DNA of 64,000 nucleotides from Acestrorhynchus altus (lineage: Eukaryota; Chordata; Actinopteri; Characiformes; Acestrorhynchidae). The notes beneath the pieces are model-generated. The model was not told the DNA's origin, made no database searches, and was given only the letters and a program-made list of their open reading frames with translations. Made by a program: the position numbers and the translations under genes. The stretch covers positions 32,533,071 through 32,597,070 of the forward strand of contig CM067508.1 of NCBI GenBank assembly GCA_034509495.1. Direction: 5' to 3'. Position 1 is the stretch's first letter, and every line of letters starts with the position of its first letter. Shown piece after piece: positions 1 to 12,275 of this stretch.

Positions 1-377
1 CATCTGTGAGATTTAGTTTCAAATAGAGTGGGTCATTTGTGTGGAAATTGTTTGGTTTCCAGAGGGATGACACTCCACACTGTTGTGCAAATTATACCCA
101 ATAAACATTGTGATTAAAGGAGCAGCATGACAACTTTATTTTACCATCTCAAACAACATAATCCAGTGCAGTTTGTAGAATCACCAAAGTTATCTGCACC
201 AAGGCACCTGTCTGTACATTTATTAACATATGTATATTACATATATTCTGCAGTTACATAATCATCTGCAGATTTTGCAAAGTCAACAAGTTGCAATTAA
301 ATTGGAGTTGTCAAACTTTGAGGAAGAATAGCATTTATTAACAGATGCCTAAATATTACAAATTATTTCCAATTATA

Positions 378-411
<34 letters not shown>

Positions 412-469
412 TTATTATAATACATTTAATTCCAACATAAAAATTATGGTCAATTATTATTCAACCGCT

Positions 470-1160
470 AGGTTTAATATTTTGTCAAATAACCCTTGTT
501 TGCAGTTACAGCTATTAACCATTTTTATCTGACCTGATCAGACCAGCACAGGTCTCTGAAGTAATCTTGGCCACTGCTCCATGCAGATCTTCTCCAAGTT
601 GTCTAAGATCTTTTCTCTCTTAAACCAGGCCTTTGTTGTCTTGGGTCATTGTCCTTTTGGAAGATAAAATGATGACCCTTAATTTCCCCGAGGGAATCCT
701 CCCAAGGGATCAATAAAGTTCTATCCTATCCTATTCTTTCTTATCCATCATGGAAGAATGGAGGTTTTTGCCCAAAATCTCTAGGTAGGATGTGCTATCC
801 CTTTTATAGTGGATGTGGACCAGAGGCCAGGCCCCTTTACTGAGAAGCAGCCCCACAGCATGATGTTGCCACTACCCCATGTGATGGTATGCTTGGGGTC
901 ATATGCATTATACACTTCATAAATGCCTTGTAGTGGTTGGCACCAAAAAGGCTTAAGATCTCATCAGACCAGAGAACCTTGAACCATTGTGGTGGAGTAC
1001 CACAGTGAGATTTTCCCAGAGCTCCCTCCTTGTTGTCCTTGGGTCCGTCTTGATCTATCGGACAAGCCTGGCGGTAGCTGGGAGAGAACTGTGAAAGGCT
1101 GTCCAGGCCGTGGCAGGTTATTGGTTATTGGTAGTAAGTCTTCCACATCCAGATGATTTT
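470..1160 (-). mobile_element. Decayed Tc1-like transposon fragment with a SINE tail inserted
   Basis: Read on the minus strand, 842-868 encodes the Tc1-family transposase motif IMLWGCF, preceded by a degenerate glycine/serine stretch typical of the catalytic core. Other parts of the fragment are broken by frame changes, so it is inactive. A separate short repeat (about 678-735) carries the 'ccgagggaatcctccca' type SINE tail with CTATC repeats and appears inserted into it; a similar tail occurs at 24325-24385. Family assignment rests on the motif alone. Confidence 0.5.
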
Positions 1161-1849
1161 ACCTCTGCACGCACTTTGCACACCGCACACTATTATTTAG
1201 TGTACCTGTTCAGTTTCTTTATACTACCTTTCCAAAATATTTTAAAAATGTATAAACAGAAATCAAATGTTTGCTGCAGTGCATTTTCCACGTTCAGGTC
1301 CATCTATAGTCCAATTGTCAAAATGCTAATTGAACTCTAAACATGCAAAATCTGCAGGGGGTTCTTTGAGGCACTGTAAACACTGGCCACTTCAACAGTA
1401 TACTTCTATTAAGGTTTCATTAGTGGCTTTACTGTAGTATATCAAGATATGAGTTTTTAGTTTTTAGTTATGTTGCCCAGCCTTTTCAGAAATGTATTAG
1501 TCTTTCATTTGTGTGCGAGGTGAGTACATGGCAAATGTTGGTGTTATTTGCATGTCAAAACATTTTAGATCTTGTTAGTCACAGTGAATGAATCATGAAA
1601 TGGTGACGTAACCTCTATATTAAAACATGCAAAAAAGTTATAAAAGTGAAATATCAATGATTCTAGATTTGATCTTGTTGCAAAGCTCTTGGCTGTTGGT
1701 TCCCACACATGGTTCTCTAGATGATGTACTCAGAAACTGACTAACTGAGTTAGAATACATCCATTCACAACTGCAGCTGTGAATGTGTCAGCATAACCGA
1801 TTCTGTACAGAGCATTAAACCACTTTAAACCACAACTTACTTGCAAAAA

Positions 1850-2420
1850 GGTCAGTCAGCCAATTCTGCTGTTCTCTGGTGAATGCCAGTTGAGCTGCAT
1901 GGTACTGGGCTGTGAGTATAGGTCCCACTAGTGGATATCAGACTCTCATGCCACCCTCAGGTTTTTCCAGCAGTAGCCCACTGGAGGTCACTTTGTAGCA
2001 CTTCGTCAGTGCTCCTCCTGTTTGTCCAGGCACAAAGGAGTGGATACCAGTCCTGCGGCTGGGTTGGTGCCCTTCAACAGCCCAGTCCTGATCTCCGTGT
2101 GTAACAGAGCAGTATCCTGGTATCTCCTCCATGCTCTTGAGACTGTCCTAGGAGACACAACAAAACATCTTGCAACAGCATGAATGGATGTGCCATTCTG
2201 TAGGATCTGATTCGCCTGTGCCACATGAATGTCCAGTACAGGTTCTGCCAAGTGCTACCAGTAGTGACAAGGATGTTAGAAAAACAGAAAACTAGAGAAT
2301 AATCAGTCAGAAAGGATCAGTAGAGGAAGTGGTCTGTAGTGCATCACCTGCAAACCATTCCCATTTTGGGGAGTTGTTGTCCTTTTCATTGCACCAAAGA
2401 AGATAAACTTGATTTGTAAT
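1850..2420 (-). mobile_element. DNA-transposon remnant with HTH transposase N-terminus
   Basis: The minus strand encodes a helix-turn-helix segment (2251-2120) with the motifs AVARCFVVSPRTVSRAWRRY, typical of the N-terminal DNA-binding region of Tc1/IS630-like transposases in fish. The reading frame breaks after about 80 codons and no DDE catalytic region follows, so this is a truncated copy. The surrounding non-coding portion looks like a widespread teleost interspersed repeat. It lies antisense inside slco3a1 intron 2. Confidence 0.55.
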
Positions 2421-2517
2421 TGATAATGCATCCTATCTGTGTCTGTGCAGATTGATATCTGAGATTGCTTGATTTTATGTTATACTGTAATGAATATGAT
2501 TAGTTGCTGTTACACTG

Positions 2518-2520
<3 letters not shown>

Positions 2521-2594
<74 letters not shown>

Positions 2595-2620
2595 TATATA
2601 TATATATATATATATATAAT
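2521..2620. repeat. Compound (CT)n-(TA)n microsatellite
   Basis: About 30 bp of pure CT is followed directly by about 68 bp of TA with a single G interruption, then a T-rich tail. It is intronic. Confidence 0.95.
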
Positions 2621-3693
2621 TTTTTTATTTATTTTTTTATTATTTTTTTGTCTATTGTGTTGTGGCTCCTTCAAATTGTCTATTGTGTTGTGGCTCCTTC
2701 ACTAAGAAATGTTTGTGCCCTAGAAAGCATGCTGTCTGAATAGACAGTTTGCCAAATGAGGAGCTGTGTTTTTAAATGAGTAGCCCTGGAGATTTCATTA
2801 CATGCTACAGTGATCTATTAATGTGCAGAGCAAAAGCACAAGGTCCTTTGCTGTCTCTGCAGGGAGTCCCAAGGTAATCTGCAATTTAGAGTGGCCTACA
2901 TCCTTACCTGCCTAGTCGGTCATAAGCAGTCAGTACTTTAAAGAAATGTTTTACAACAATAAAGGATTTTTTTGGCATGTAGGCTGTAGGATGATGTTGA
3001 TTTTGGCTTTAAAGGCTGTTAAAGTCCTTTAACCTTAGTATGTCAATTTTGTTCTCTCACTACAGCACAAAACTGATGTAGCCCAACATACTGAGCAACA
3101 CTGTAGTGAATCATCTGGTTTGAATTAAAGTACCTTTTCCTCACTTGACAGAATAGAAAGATCAGTGTTTATAAAACCTGAGCAAGACTGAGACAACAGT
3201 GACATTTAAACAAATTTTGTGCAACTATGGTTTAAGTATAACAGTGTGTCTGAACTGTTATTTTGTCTTGATGTTGAAATGCTCCATTAGTAAGCCAGGA
3301 TGACTACAGCACTGAGGCTGCCTCTTTTAAGGCAGTTAAGTAAATCATCACCTTAAGTAGCACTTCTGATTTAATGCTTGTTCTTTGTCTTAATGGAGAG
3401 CTTGAAGTCATAAAAGGAAAAATGCTAACCAAAGCTATGATGATCAAATGGAAAAATCAAGGATCATTTCTGCAGTGTTATGGCCTCTAGCCCTAATTCA
3501 AGAAAAAGCCCATTTGTTTAAAGCCAGTCTTATTCTTTACATTTAAGATGATTATAGGATTTCTCAGGTAAATGTTTACAATAAGTATGCATTTATTAAC
3601 AGTTCTTATGACAGTAATAAACATTAACACATAAAAATAATTATTGACATGAAAAGACATTATTAGATATTTAGTAATCTAAACATGTGAACA

Positions 3694-3818
<125 letters not shown>

Positions 3819-4809
3819 TATAAATTTATTACGTAATAATCTCTCTCTCCTAAATAATATCAATTGATAATTCAACCAATTAGTTTAAAACTTAGTTGTC
3901 AGACTGATGATTTTTAATGTATTGTAGTTGGTGACTCTAAACTGTTAAGTCATTTTTTGGTTGTGAAATTACGCAGGGTGAAACAGATGCCATAATCTGC
4001 ACTACTGACACAGGTTACACTGCTTGCATAAACTCTAGTATGCTTCAAACATCTGTAACTCTGACTATGTTAACGTGACAACCTGTGTACATCTACTAGG
4101 ACTGCGTATCAAAATCGGTACCTTTAAGGTATAGGTCATCAGTCTGTCAAACTCAAACGGTATTACTGTATGTCTGCAATTTTAGCTGTTGGGTCAGTCT
4201 GTGCATTACTGTCATGATGTGTCTTTCCTATACTTCCCACCCTTTTCACTCAGAGAAGCTTTGTGGACCTGATAAAGCTATTGGAGGGAGCATGTTCTCG
4301 ATGAGTGAAACAGTGTTTATAGCAACATAAGCTGTGAATGTTGTGGGTGTATCAGTATCAGATCACAGATTTATGTTGAAGGCTCATCTTGAACGCGTCA
4401 TTCGTTTGAAACTTTGTTCTGTTTTCCTGGAGTGTGTGATTAACTGCAAAATAAAGGCACCAAAATGTTCTAAGGAGAGATTTGATAGAAAATACACTAT
4501 ACTGCATACAGTCTCTTAGTCTTTCAGCCTTTAAGTGGATGAACTATGTTGTCAGTGAGGTGTTTGAAGAAGACCATGAAGGACCTTTTCAAAGTAAAGA
4601 TAGTGATAAAGGTTCTAAACTAGTTAAAGATTTTTATTATTATTAAACTCATATTAATGTTTATAATGTTTGGAGTGTGTAAGCAGTGTGGGTAAAGTGT
4701 CTGTTGCCTAACTGTCTCTGTTCCCGGTAAGGTAGCTCTGTGATCTTTTGTTTCCTTTTTGAGGTTTCCTGTGAGGACAGCAGTGGTGGCTGTGTTGCTA
4801 TGAGCAGTC

Positions 4810-4851
<42 letters not shown>
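4810..4851. repeat. (CA)n microsatellite
   Basis: Uninterrupted CA of about 42 bp in slco3a1 intron 2. Confidence 0.95.
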
Positions 4852-4853
<2 letters not shown>

Positions 4854-5291
4854 CGCGGTCTCTAAGGAAATACTCAAAAACACACCGTTTTTTACTGCCT
4901 AGCATGCACACACACACATACACACATGCTGGAAATTCTGCAGCTGTTTCTCATGAAAGCTCGCAGTGGTTTATGGGTGGGGTTTATTTTGTGAGTGAAT
5001 GGTGCTTCACCACTGCTCTGAAGAATGTGTAAATGCAGTCTCAGACTCTCCTCCAGAAACCTGTCAGAGGTCTGCATGTTTATGAACAGTGTGTGAATCT
5101 CTGTGTTATGGTGTGATTCTGGGTGGGAAGCAAGGAAGGCTGGTTTACAGTGTGTTTGAAATGTTCAGCAAACATATACAGCTGTCTTCTGTGCTGACCT
5201 GCCCTCATCCAGGCTGTCAGACTGAACACAAACTTCTAAAAGTTATTTTTGATCTTTGTTTTGTCATAAAAAGTCTCTCTCCGCCTGTCTG

Positions 5292-5295
5292 TCTG

Positions 5296-5347
<52 letters not shown>
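5292..5347. repeat. (CT)n microsatellite
   Basis: CT repeats with one TTT interruption, 90 bp before the GT/CA hairpin block. Confidence 0.95.
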
Positions 5348-5348
<1 letters not shown>

Positions 5349-5432
5349 GCTCTTGTGGTTTTGTTAAGAGCAAATGTAAAGGGACCAGTCAATCATATAG
5401 GTGGTCTTGTTTTGCATGGTCCCTTTACAGTA

Positions 5433-5434
<2 letters not shown>

Positions 5435-5510
<76 letters not shown>

Positions 5511-5545
5511 AATTTCAGGAAGCAGACCTCCATTGTCAACACAAC

Positions 5546-5615
<70 letters not shown>
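5435..5615. repeat. Head-to-head (TG)37 / (CA)33 inverted microsatellite pair
   Basis: A pure TG run (5435-5508, 74 nt) and a pure CA run (5549-5615, 67 nt) are separated by 40 nt of unique sequence. They are complementary on one strand, so intron RNA or single-stranded DNA could fold into a perfect stem of more than 60 bp. Long reading frames here are repeat artefacts. Confidence 0.95.
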
Positions 5616-5617
<2 letters not shown>

Positions 5618-8024
5618 GTTTATTTGTCCCTCTTTGATCCTAGTCATTGTAATTTAGGGAGTGGTGAGTCTGACTCACTTTTTCCAGGAGTGACTGTGCT
5701 CTGTGTGTTGAACCAGTTGCCCCTCACAACAGATCTGCAACAGGGTCAGTCTCTCAGAGGGCCAAGGAGTCTGTATGAGGGTACTGTAGGGTACAGGCTT
5801 CCATTCTTCCACTCTGCTTCAATTAGAGCTAGCATGTCGTGTCCCACTGACATAATCCTCAGTAGAGTTCTGATTGTAAGGTTGTATCACCTGTATCAGC
5901 TGTTACGTGGGTGTTACCCACTGTCCGTGTGACTCTCTTTATATGTCAAAGATAATATAGAGATAAAATGAATGAATGTTGACAGGCAGCAAGAACAGTT
6001 TGATTAATAATGCAAGAAATGTTTTTAAGATAATGTTTGATGTGTTTTATTCTGAAACATCTGCTATAATATTAAACGTTTGTACAGAACATACTTTGTC
6101 CTGTTGTATTGTAGGGCTCAGCGTCAGAGAATTCTGTAACCTTGTAACAGGATGTATTCTGTCTGTTGTTGGTATTCAGTTCATAAAGTAGTCACTTTTA
6201 GAATTACACAGCTGTGATGTTTGTTAATGTGATTGTTAGATACTGGCCGGTCTGACTTTTCTGAATGCTTCTCCTTAAACAGGGTGGGCTTTATAGGCCA
6301 ATGTCCACTTCACGTGAACTCATAACAGTGCTGGGGTCTGATGAATCACCAAGTGACTGAATGGAAAATTTGGATGATGAGGTACTGCCCAGTGGGACTG
6401 GAGTAATCTCCCAGACAGCATCCAGCACTGACCCACTGTCTCTGTTTTTGCATATTAGCGGAGATTTGTGCCCCAGATGTCCGTTGCTTCTGATGTGATG
6501 ACTGCCAGGGCAGGGACAGCTGGTTTTGGTTGCGCTACTCGTTTCCTATATTTAGTAAATCCACCAAGATTCTTTTTTTGTGAATATAGTAGTGCTCATT
6601 TTCTGTTGCTCTTTGCTTTCATAGTTTCCAATGAAATGAAGCAGTGTTCAGTATCATCATTGAATTATTATTTTTTTAATTGTGGTTTTTTTTAATTATT
6701 GTTTATTTTATGGATCAGATTTTTGCTGTACTGATGTTAGTTCAGTGAGATAAATGAAAACGTGAGTGAAAATTAAAATGAAATAGAACTCATAATGGAC
6801 ATATGGAGCAGGCTCTGTTTACTCCAATTTCTAAAGGGAAAGAGGAAGACTTTTGGGTGTTCACTGCATTTTGTGTCCACCCGCTCTGTGTCATCTTAAT
6901 GACCAGTGAGATAATGATAGCAAAATGCTCAGGGTCTGTTTTGTAAAACCTGCCTATACCTGTTAAAGCATTTTGTTGGGTAAAGTGCGCCTCCTGCTGG
7001 TTGCATTAGGAATAAATATGCATTTCAGAGAGGGTTTCCAATTTGGATAAATATCTAGTACATATGACTACTGTTGTTTGTCATTTGAATGTTTGTTTCC
7101 CCTCATATTTGTAGAGTGTGTTTTGGTAAAGGTGATATAAAAACAACAGATGGCAGCAGAGGTTTAATGCTGGTATAATGCTTAGCCTGTTGCATTTGGC
7201 CTGAAATAGAAGGACAGAGATAAAGAAAAGTGCTGCTGTTTGAGTTTGTCTGTTCATTTAATGTTGTATGAGACTTTTATTACAGTGTTCTGTGCTACAT
7301 TACAAGATAAATATACAGCACTGATATTTTATTAGCTATGTGATTATGAGTATGCATGAGTTATGTTATTGTGTACTCACTATATATTTTATTTATTCAT
7401 GTATCCTGATAGAGATTTAAAACAGTGGTGGTTAATTATACATAATAACAAAACAAACATCCAAATAAATGTTGTGAAATTGAGATTGTTGTTCAATAGA
7501 TGGTTCTTTAAAGAACTACTTTTGCATTCTATGTTAAGCTTCTAACCTTTTTTAACGTTTAAAGGTTGTCTACATAATGTAAAGGTTATAGAATATATAC
7601 ATTATATAAATAGCTTTTAAACCTTTAAATTTGTCTATAAACAAGGCTCTATGTATTTTCTATGTATTTTTTATTAGGGGTGTACCAGTACATGTTCAGG
7701 ACTATATTTAATGCAGCCACATTATTTAGACACCAGTTAAGAACCCACTCCAGCATCTTTATGTCCTCCTGCCTCCTAGTATAGTCTCATTAGTAAGGGA
7801 TGCAATATCATAGGTATGCACTTTTGTTCGTGTAGTGTAGGTATACTACACTATATGTGGATATAACATTCTATGACAGAGTGAAAACCCCAAGGTCTGG
7901 TTCAGAAGTACAATTTTATGGCATCCTACCATTCTAAGAATCCTTTTGTAGCATCCTCCTTTAAGAGTGCCAACCATGTACAATAGAATGCTAATCAGTG
8001 TGATGTTCTTCTGTCTTGCTGCAG

Positions 8025-8123
8025 GTATACTGTTCTCCACCCTGGTGTTTGGACCTGCCTGTGGCTTCATTCTTGGTTCTGTCTGCACCAAATTCTATGT
8101 GGATGCAGTCTTCATTGATACAA
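8025..8123 (+). CDS. slco3a1: slco3a1 exon 3 (organic anion transporter OATP3A1)
   Basis: Solute carrier organic anion transporter family member 3A1, a plasma-membrane transporter of the OATP family; the mammalian protein moves prostaglandins, thyroid hormone and other organic anions. This 99-bp exon (phase 1 in, phase 1 out) starts by completing a Gly codon and encodes GILFSTLVFGPACGFILG followed by a loop containing YVDAVFIDT, which matches the human protein nearly residue for residue in the TM4-TM5 region. The acceptor is ctgcag at 8019-8024 and the donor is a|gtgagt at 8124. The upstream part of the protein (about 230 residues in human) is outside the window. Confidence 0.95.
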
Positions 8124-8621
8124 GTGAGTTCATTGCCTGTAGATGTAAGACCACTTTACTGCTGTGCGATATAAGCTCTCCAGGACTTAGTTGGTCTTCT
8201 TGCTTCACCCTAATTAGACCTTTTAAATACTGTTAGGATGGTAGTTGTTGGGATGGTGCTTTGATGAAATTATGAATCCAAATTTGCAACCCAAAGATAC
8301 CCTTTGATAATGTCAAGTTCCTGTCCCTTTACAGGGCTCCTGTTAAATAAATACTTCATCTGAAATGCTTTTGATAGTGAATGCAATGCTGGTGTCAGTG
8401 TCATCTTTTTCATCTTTCATCACATTTTCCAAAAAAAACCAAAAAAACACTATATATATATATCTTCTATAATGTAAGGGATGTAAATTCCTCATTTTTT
8501 GTTCTATTCTTATGAGTTTGGTTGAATTTATAAGAATGTACTTTAGGGGACCCTGAAGGTTTCAATTAACTTTATGCTTACCTTTAAACCAGTACTCACA
8601 GTGTAAACCTGCCCCCTACAG
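8124..8621 (+). other. slco3a1: slco3a1 intron 3
   Basis: A 498-bp intron bounded by gtgagt and ctacag. It has an A-rich tract and a short TATA run near 8430-8463 and nothing else recognisable. Confidence 0.9.
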
Positions 8622-8885
8622 CCAAGCTGGACATCACCCCAGATGACCCCCGCTGGATCGGAGCATGGTGGGGTGGCTTCCTCCTCTGCGGTGCCTTACT
8701 CTTCTTCTCCGCCCTCTTTATGTTCGGCTTCCCCTCTTCACTGTCAGAGCAGCAGGAGGGCGGGACTGAGAGTGAGCAAGCCATGTTGCCGCAGGCCATG
8801 ACTCCTGATCGCTCCAAGCCCAGCAATGGCATCCTGCCCAGCCACCAACCCAGTGATGCTGTGTCCTGCTGTGAGCAGCTCCGAG
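8622..8885 (+). CDS. slco3a1: slco3a1 exon 4 with OATP family signature
   Basis: This 264-bp exon (phase 1/1) encodes the OATP superfamily signature D-x-RW-(I/V)-GAWW-x-G-(G/A)-FL as DDPRWIGAWWGGFLL, followed by a membrane segment (LLCGALLFFSALFMFGFP, TM6) and the start of the large cytoplasmic loop. That loop (EGGTESEQAMLPQ..., SKPSNG) diverges from human, as expected for this region. The donor is cgag|gttagc, a weaker GTTAG form. Its 3' end encodes CCEQLR, corresponding to human CFQQLR. Confidence 0.95.
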
Positions 8886-9791
8886 GTTAGCCCACCCTTT
8901 CATTCTAGACCAACATCATACATGAAGAATGAAATGTAATCATCATGATAACAAATAAAAGATGTATAAACAGTTAATAAATGTGTCATCATACCCTAAA
9001 TATATGAGGTGATACATATATTAATAAGTACACAACAGTCCATATTTAGTCATGTGCAGTTTGTGTTAGCAATAATATTAACAAAAACCACAGGCAACAC
9101 AACTGTCTCACACCAGTGGCACACACTCTTCCTTATCATTACTGTCAGTGTCACTGTTGTGTGGAGAGTAGTCTATGATATCTAAAATTCATGGTCAGTA
9201 AATAATTGTAACTGAAAACTAAAGATTACAATCAATACATTTTGTCTGCATGTAAAAATATTGGGCTGTGTAATTGTTTATAAATATTTTAATATAATAA
9301 TTTTACCATATTGCCCATGCTTAATATCCTCTGACTAATAAGATCTATAAATTATTTTTTTTCTCTGACACCCATTAACCATGGACATCTCTAACCAATA
9401 AAAGGAATTGATGCTACAGAGCAGAGGACGAATTGTCCAGTCCAGGCAAGAAAGCATTCATATAGAAAAGCTTGTATGATAGTCAGAAATTCAATATTAT
9501 AGCAAAGGATCTGCTGGAAGGTTAGTGTGTACATGCAATCAAATATCTTTACCCAGATAATGTGGAACCCTGCACAGTTTAATAGTTCAATAGATCAATT
9601 TAAGATCAAGACATTCAAGCTGGAATCAGTCTGGCTTCTACAACGGGATGATAGACCAAACATGCCTTAAAATAGAGCTTTAATAATGGCCCACATACCC
9701 TCTTACTGTAATCCAAAACATAGGTTTTAGGTAAATGATTGACCAGAATGATGTATTGTAACCACTTTCCCATGCTTTTTTCTTATTCCAG
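8886..9791 (+). other. slco3a1: slco3a1 intron 4
   Basis: A 906-bp AT-rich intron ending in ttattccag. I see no repeat family or conserved element in it. Confidence 0.9.
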
Positions 9792-9956
9792 TAATACCCA
9801 AGGTGACCAAACATCTGCTGTCCAACCCTGTGTTTACGTGCATCATTTTGGCTGCCTGTATGGAGATTGCTGTGGTAGCTGGCTTTGCTGCCTTCCTGGG
9901 AAAGTATTTGGAGCAGCAGTTTAACCTGACAACCACCTCTGCTAATCAGCTTCTGG
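9792..9956 (+). CDS. slco3a1: slco3a1 exon 5
   Basis: This 165-bp exon (phase 1/1) encodes VIPKVTKHLLSNPVFTCI, then the TM7 stretch ILAACMEIAVVAGFAAFLG and an extracellular segment FNLTTTSANQLLG with an N-glycosylation sequon NLT. It is almost identical to mammalian SLCO3A1. The donor is ctgg|gtatga at 9957, and a long CA microsatellite begins only 17 nt into the intron. Confidence 0.95.
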
Positions 9957-9970
9957 GTATGACAAACACC

Positions 9971-9973
<3 letters not shown>

Positions 9974-10036
<63 letters not shown>
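9974..10036. repeat. (CA)n microsatellite next to the exon 5 donor
   Basis: About 63 nt of pure CA starts 18 nt downstream of the slco3a1 exon 5 boundary. Intronic CA repeats near 5' splice sites are known hnRNP L binding elements that can modulate splicing. Whether this one does so is untested. Confidence 0.9.
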
Positions 10037-10038
<2 letters not shown>

Positions 10039-11390
10039 AGTGAGAATATTCAAGCTGCATGGGATGTATTATCACGGGACACCATTAGGAACCTGTACGT
10101 CTGACATCTTATGTTATGTCCTCCTAATCATTTATTGTTCCTTTATCTTCCTTCTGAATAGTCAAAGAATTAAGCAATTGAATCTTAAACTCAATCTTAA
10201 TTTCTTTGTTCCAAATTATTATCCAACCGGAGATATCTTTCTACTAGAAAGCTTTTCCTGTATTTCTGTAGAAATATGACCTAAAATGTGATCAGATCTT
10301 TATGTATACCATTAAATTAGAAAAAGAAACCCTCTTAAACAAACTATCAAGAATGTTTTATATTTTACATTTTTATTGAGGAAAAAAGTTGAAAATCTAT
10401 GTTGGAAGTTCATTTAAAGAGAATAGCAGTTTAACAGGCCTTTCCATGTTTAAAGAATATAAAGTATTCAGTACTTAAATTTCTGGTTTTCTCCAGGCCT
10501 CCATGCTTCCATCAAATGAGATTCCTAACAACCTCAGAAAATACTGATCAAATTTATTTATAACTGGTATCACAAAGTGATTTTACAGAAATGCAGAATA
10601 AACCCCAAGCCAAAAGGTGACTTTTCAAAACTCAAAACATTACAAAAATATTTCGAAAGAATTTGATCTTTACTGATTCACTGTCTGTCCAATTCTGCAC
10701 GATTTACTGCCCAAAGAGTAAGTTAGGAAGTCAAAAAGAACCCTAATGTCACCTTAAACATCTAAGGACATACAGGCCTCTTGCACTGAGTAATTTGATG
10801 TGCATGTATCCAGCACTAGTCAATGATTGAACAACAGTGAGTGCATAACATAGTAAGGAGGAAGTCACAACTCTCCAGAATGAACACTGCACCCAGTTTT
10901 TTGGAAGAATGAGCCCGGACCATTGAATCCAAATGATATATTTATTGGTTTAAATAAAGCTCTTGAACTCAGACAGTGGAGTACAGTTTTCACACTCTTA
11001 TTATTCATTGATGCCTGTGCACTGGAATCAACCATACCAGCAAATGCAAGTAAAATGACATTACATTTTAATGGTCCTGCTGAAATGTAAAATAGCTTAA
11101 TTATTAGCCTGTATATTTTCTGTATATTTCTGTATGTCTTCCCATGATGGGTAAACCATGGCACCTTAACCAGTTGAGTATTTGATAACTCACTTGCTTG
11201 ATATACTATTATCTATACAGATGGATAGGCTTTAACTGCTTGGCAAAATGAAATGAAAACATAAAATGTGTTGGCTGAACAACTACATTTAGAGAAGATG
11301 ATGGCAATTACAATTTACAGTAAACTATCACTTTAAGGAAATAAGTGTCTGTGCCCTTTGCAGATTGCTGATTCCCCTTTTGCTGTGCAG
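10037..11390 (+). other. slco3a1: slco3a1 intron 5, remainder
   Basis: AT-rich intronic sequence after the CA run, ending in a clean acceptor (tgctgtgcag). I see no exon, SINE or transposase segment in it. Confidence 0.8.
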
Positions 11391-11589
11391 GTATGACGGC
11401 CATTCCATGTGCATGTCTGGGCATCTTTATGGGTGGTTTGCTGGTAAAGAAGCTGAACCTGTCCGCTCTGGGAGCTATTCGGATGGCCATGCTGGTCAAC
11501 CTGATTTCCACTGCCTGCTATGTTTCCTTCCTATTCTTGGGCTGTGACACAGGGCCTGTCGCTGGGGTGACTGTCGCCTATGGCAACGA
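11391..11589 (+). CDS. slco3a1: slco3a1 exon 6
   Basis: This 199-bp exon (phase 1 in, phase 2 out) encodes MTAIPCACLGIFMGGLL (TM8), the KKLNLSALGAIRMAML segment and TM9 (VNLISTACYVSFLFLGC), then the beginning of extracellular loop 5 (DTGPVAGVTVAYGN). The donor is aacga|gtaagg at 11590. Reading through the donor gives an immediate stop, so the splice site is needed. The next intron is only 321 bp. Confidence 0.95.
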
Positions 11590-11874
11590 GTAAGGAAAGC
11601 TAGGGCTATGGTCAAGTCTTATTGGTTTTAAGCATGAAATGTTTGGTTTTGAATGGTTTGTTGAAATAAATGCACTATTTTGATGGGTGCAGCCATTAGA
11701 ATCCAAAAATGGTGGGTAAAAAAACAATGTTTTTTTTTTTTCTTTGTTTTTATTTTTTGAAAGAATGAATGGACGTTTTAGAGAACTTGAGCATTCTTTA
11801 AATGTAGAAATAAAATATCCAAGGTTTAACTCGATTGCCACTGAGATGTGTAAGATGTGGATACAAAGGCTAAA

Positions 11875-11910
<36 letters not shown>
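11590..11910 (+). other. slco3a1: slco3a1 intron 6, ending in a TG-repeat acceptor
   Basis: A 321-bp intron with a 13-nt T run near 11730. It has no normal polypyrimidine tract: a pure TG run (11876-11908) leads straight into the TAG acceptor. Confidence 0.85.
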
Positions 11911-11911
<1 letters not shown>

Positions 11912-12079
11912 ACCCTAAGACCAGGTGAAAGACCTGAAGCCACATGCATCAGCACCTGTAATTGCTACATGTCGTCTGTTAGCCCTGTGTGTGGCTCCAA
12001 TGGGGTTACTTACTTGTCGTCCTGTTTCGCTGGCTGCACAAGGTCCTTCAGCACTGGAGTGCCTCCACCTTTGGCCCAG
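11911..12079 (+). CDS. slco3a1: slco3a1 exon 7, Kazal-like domain
   Basis: This exon encodes the cysteine-rich Kazal-like part of extracellular loop 5: CISTCNCYMSSVSPVCG then SNGVTYLSSCFAGCTR, matching human CNNNCECQ...PVCGADGITYLSACFAGC. The first base completes a Glu codon from exon 6, and the frame stays open across TLRPGERPEAT into the first Cys, which decides the start at 11911. The 3' end is less sure. The next exon begins in phase 0, and the best phase-0 donor is cag|gttatt at 12080. This adds about 12 residues (SFSTGVPPPLAQ) compared with the short human junction. A weaker phase-0 option is gga|gtgcct at 12059. Confidence 0.85.
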
Positions 12080-12179
12080 GTTATTACTCTTTTCTTTCTT
12101 CTCTGTATGAGCTGGTTTTCTCAACCCAAAAGTTTGGAATAGTTGTAGTTAATCCTACCAGCCACTTTAAATGATTAAT

Positions 12180-12211
12180 TATATATTTTTATATATTTAT
12201 ATATTTATATA

Positions 12212-12275
<64 letters not shown>
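12180..12275. repeat. AT-rich repeat block, (AT)n
   Basis: A TATATTTA-rich lead-in is followed by about 60 bp of pure AT in slco3a1 intron 7. Confidence 0.95.

Noticed and set aside
5256..5657. Open frames of Cys-Val or His-Thr repeats
   Set aside because: Translation of TG and CA microsatellites.
11945..11952. Alternative acceptor for slco3a1 exon 7 after tgcatcag at 11952
   Set aside because: In phase, but it would remove the first conserved Cys of the Kazal-like domain and the preceding open stretch.
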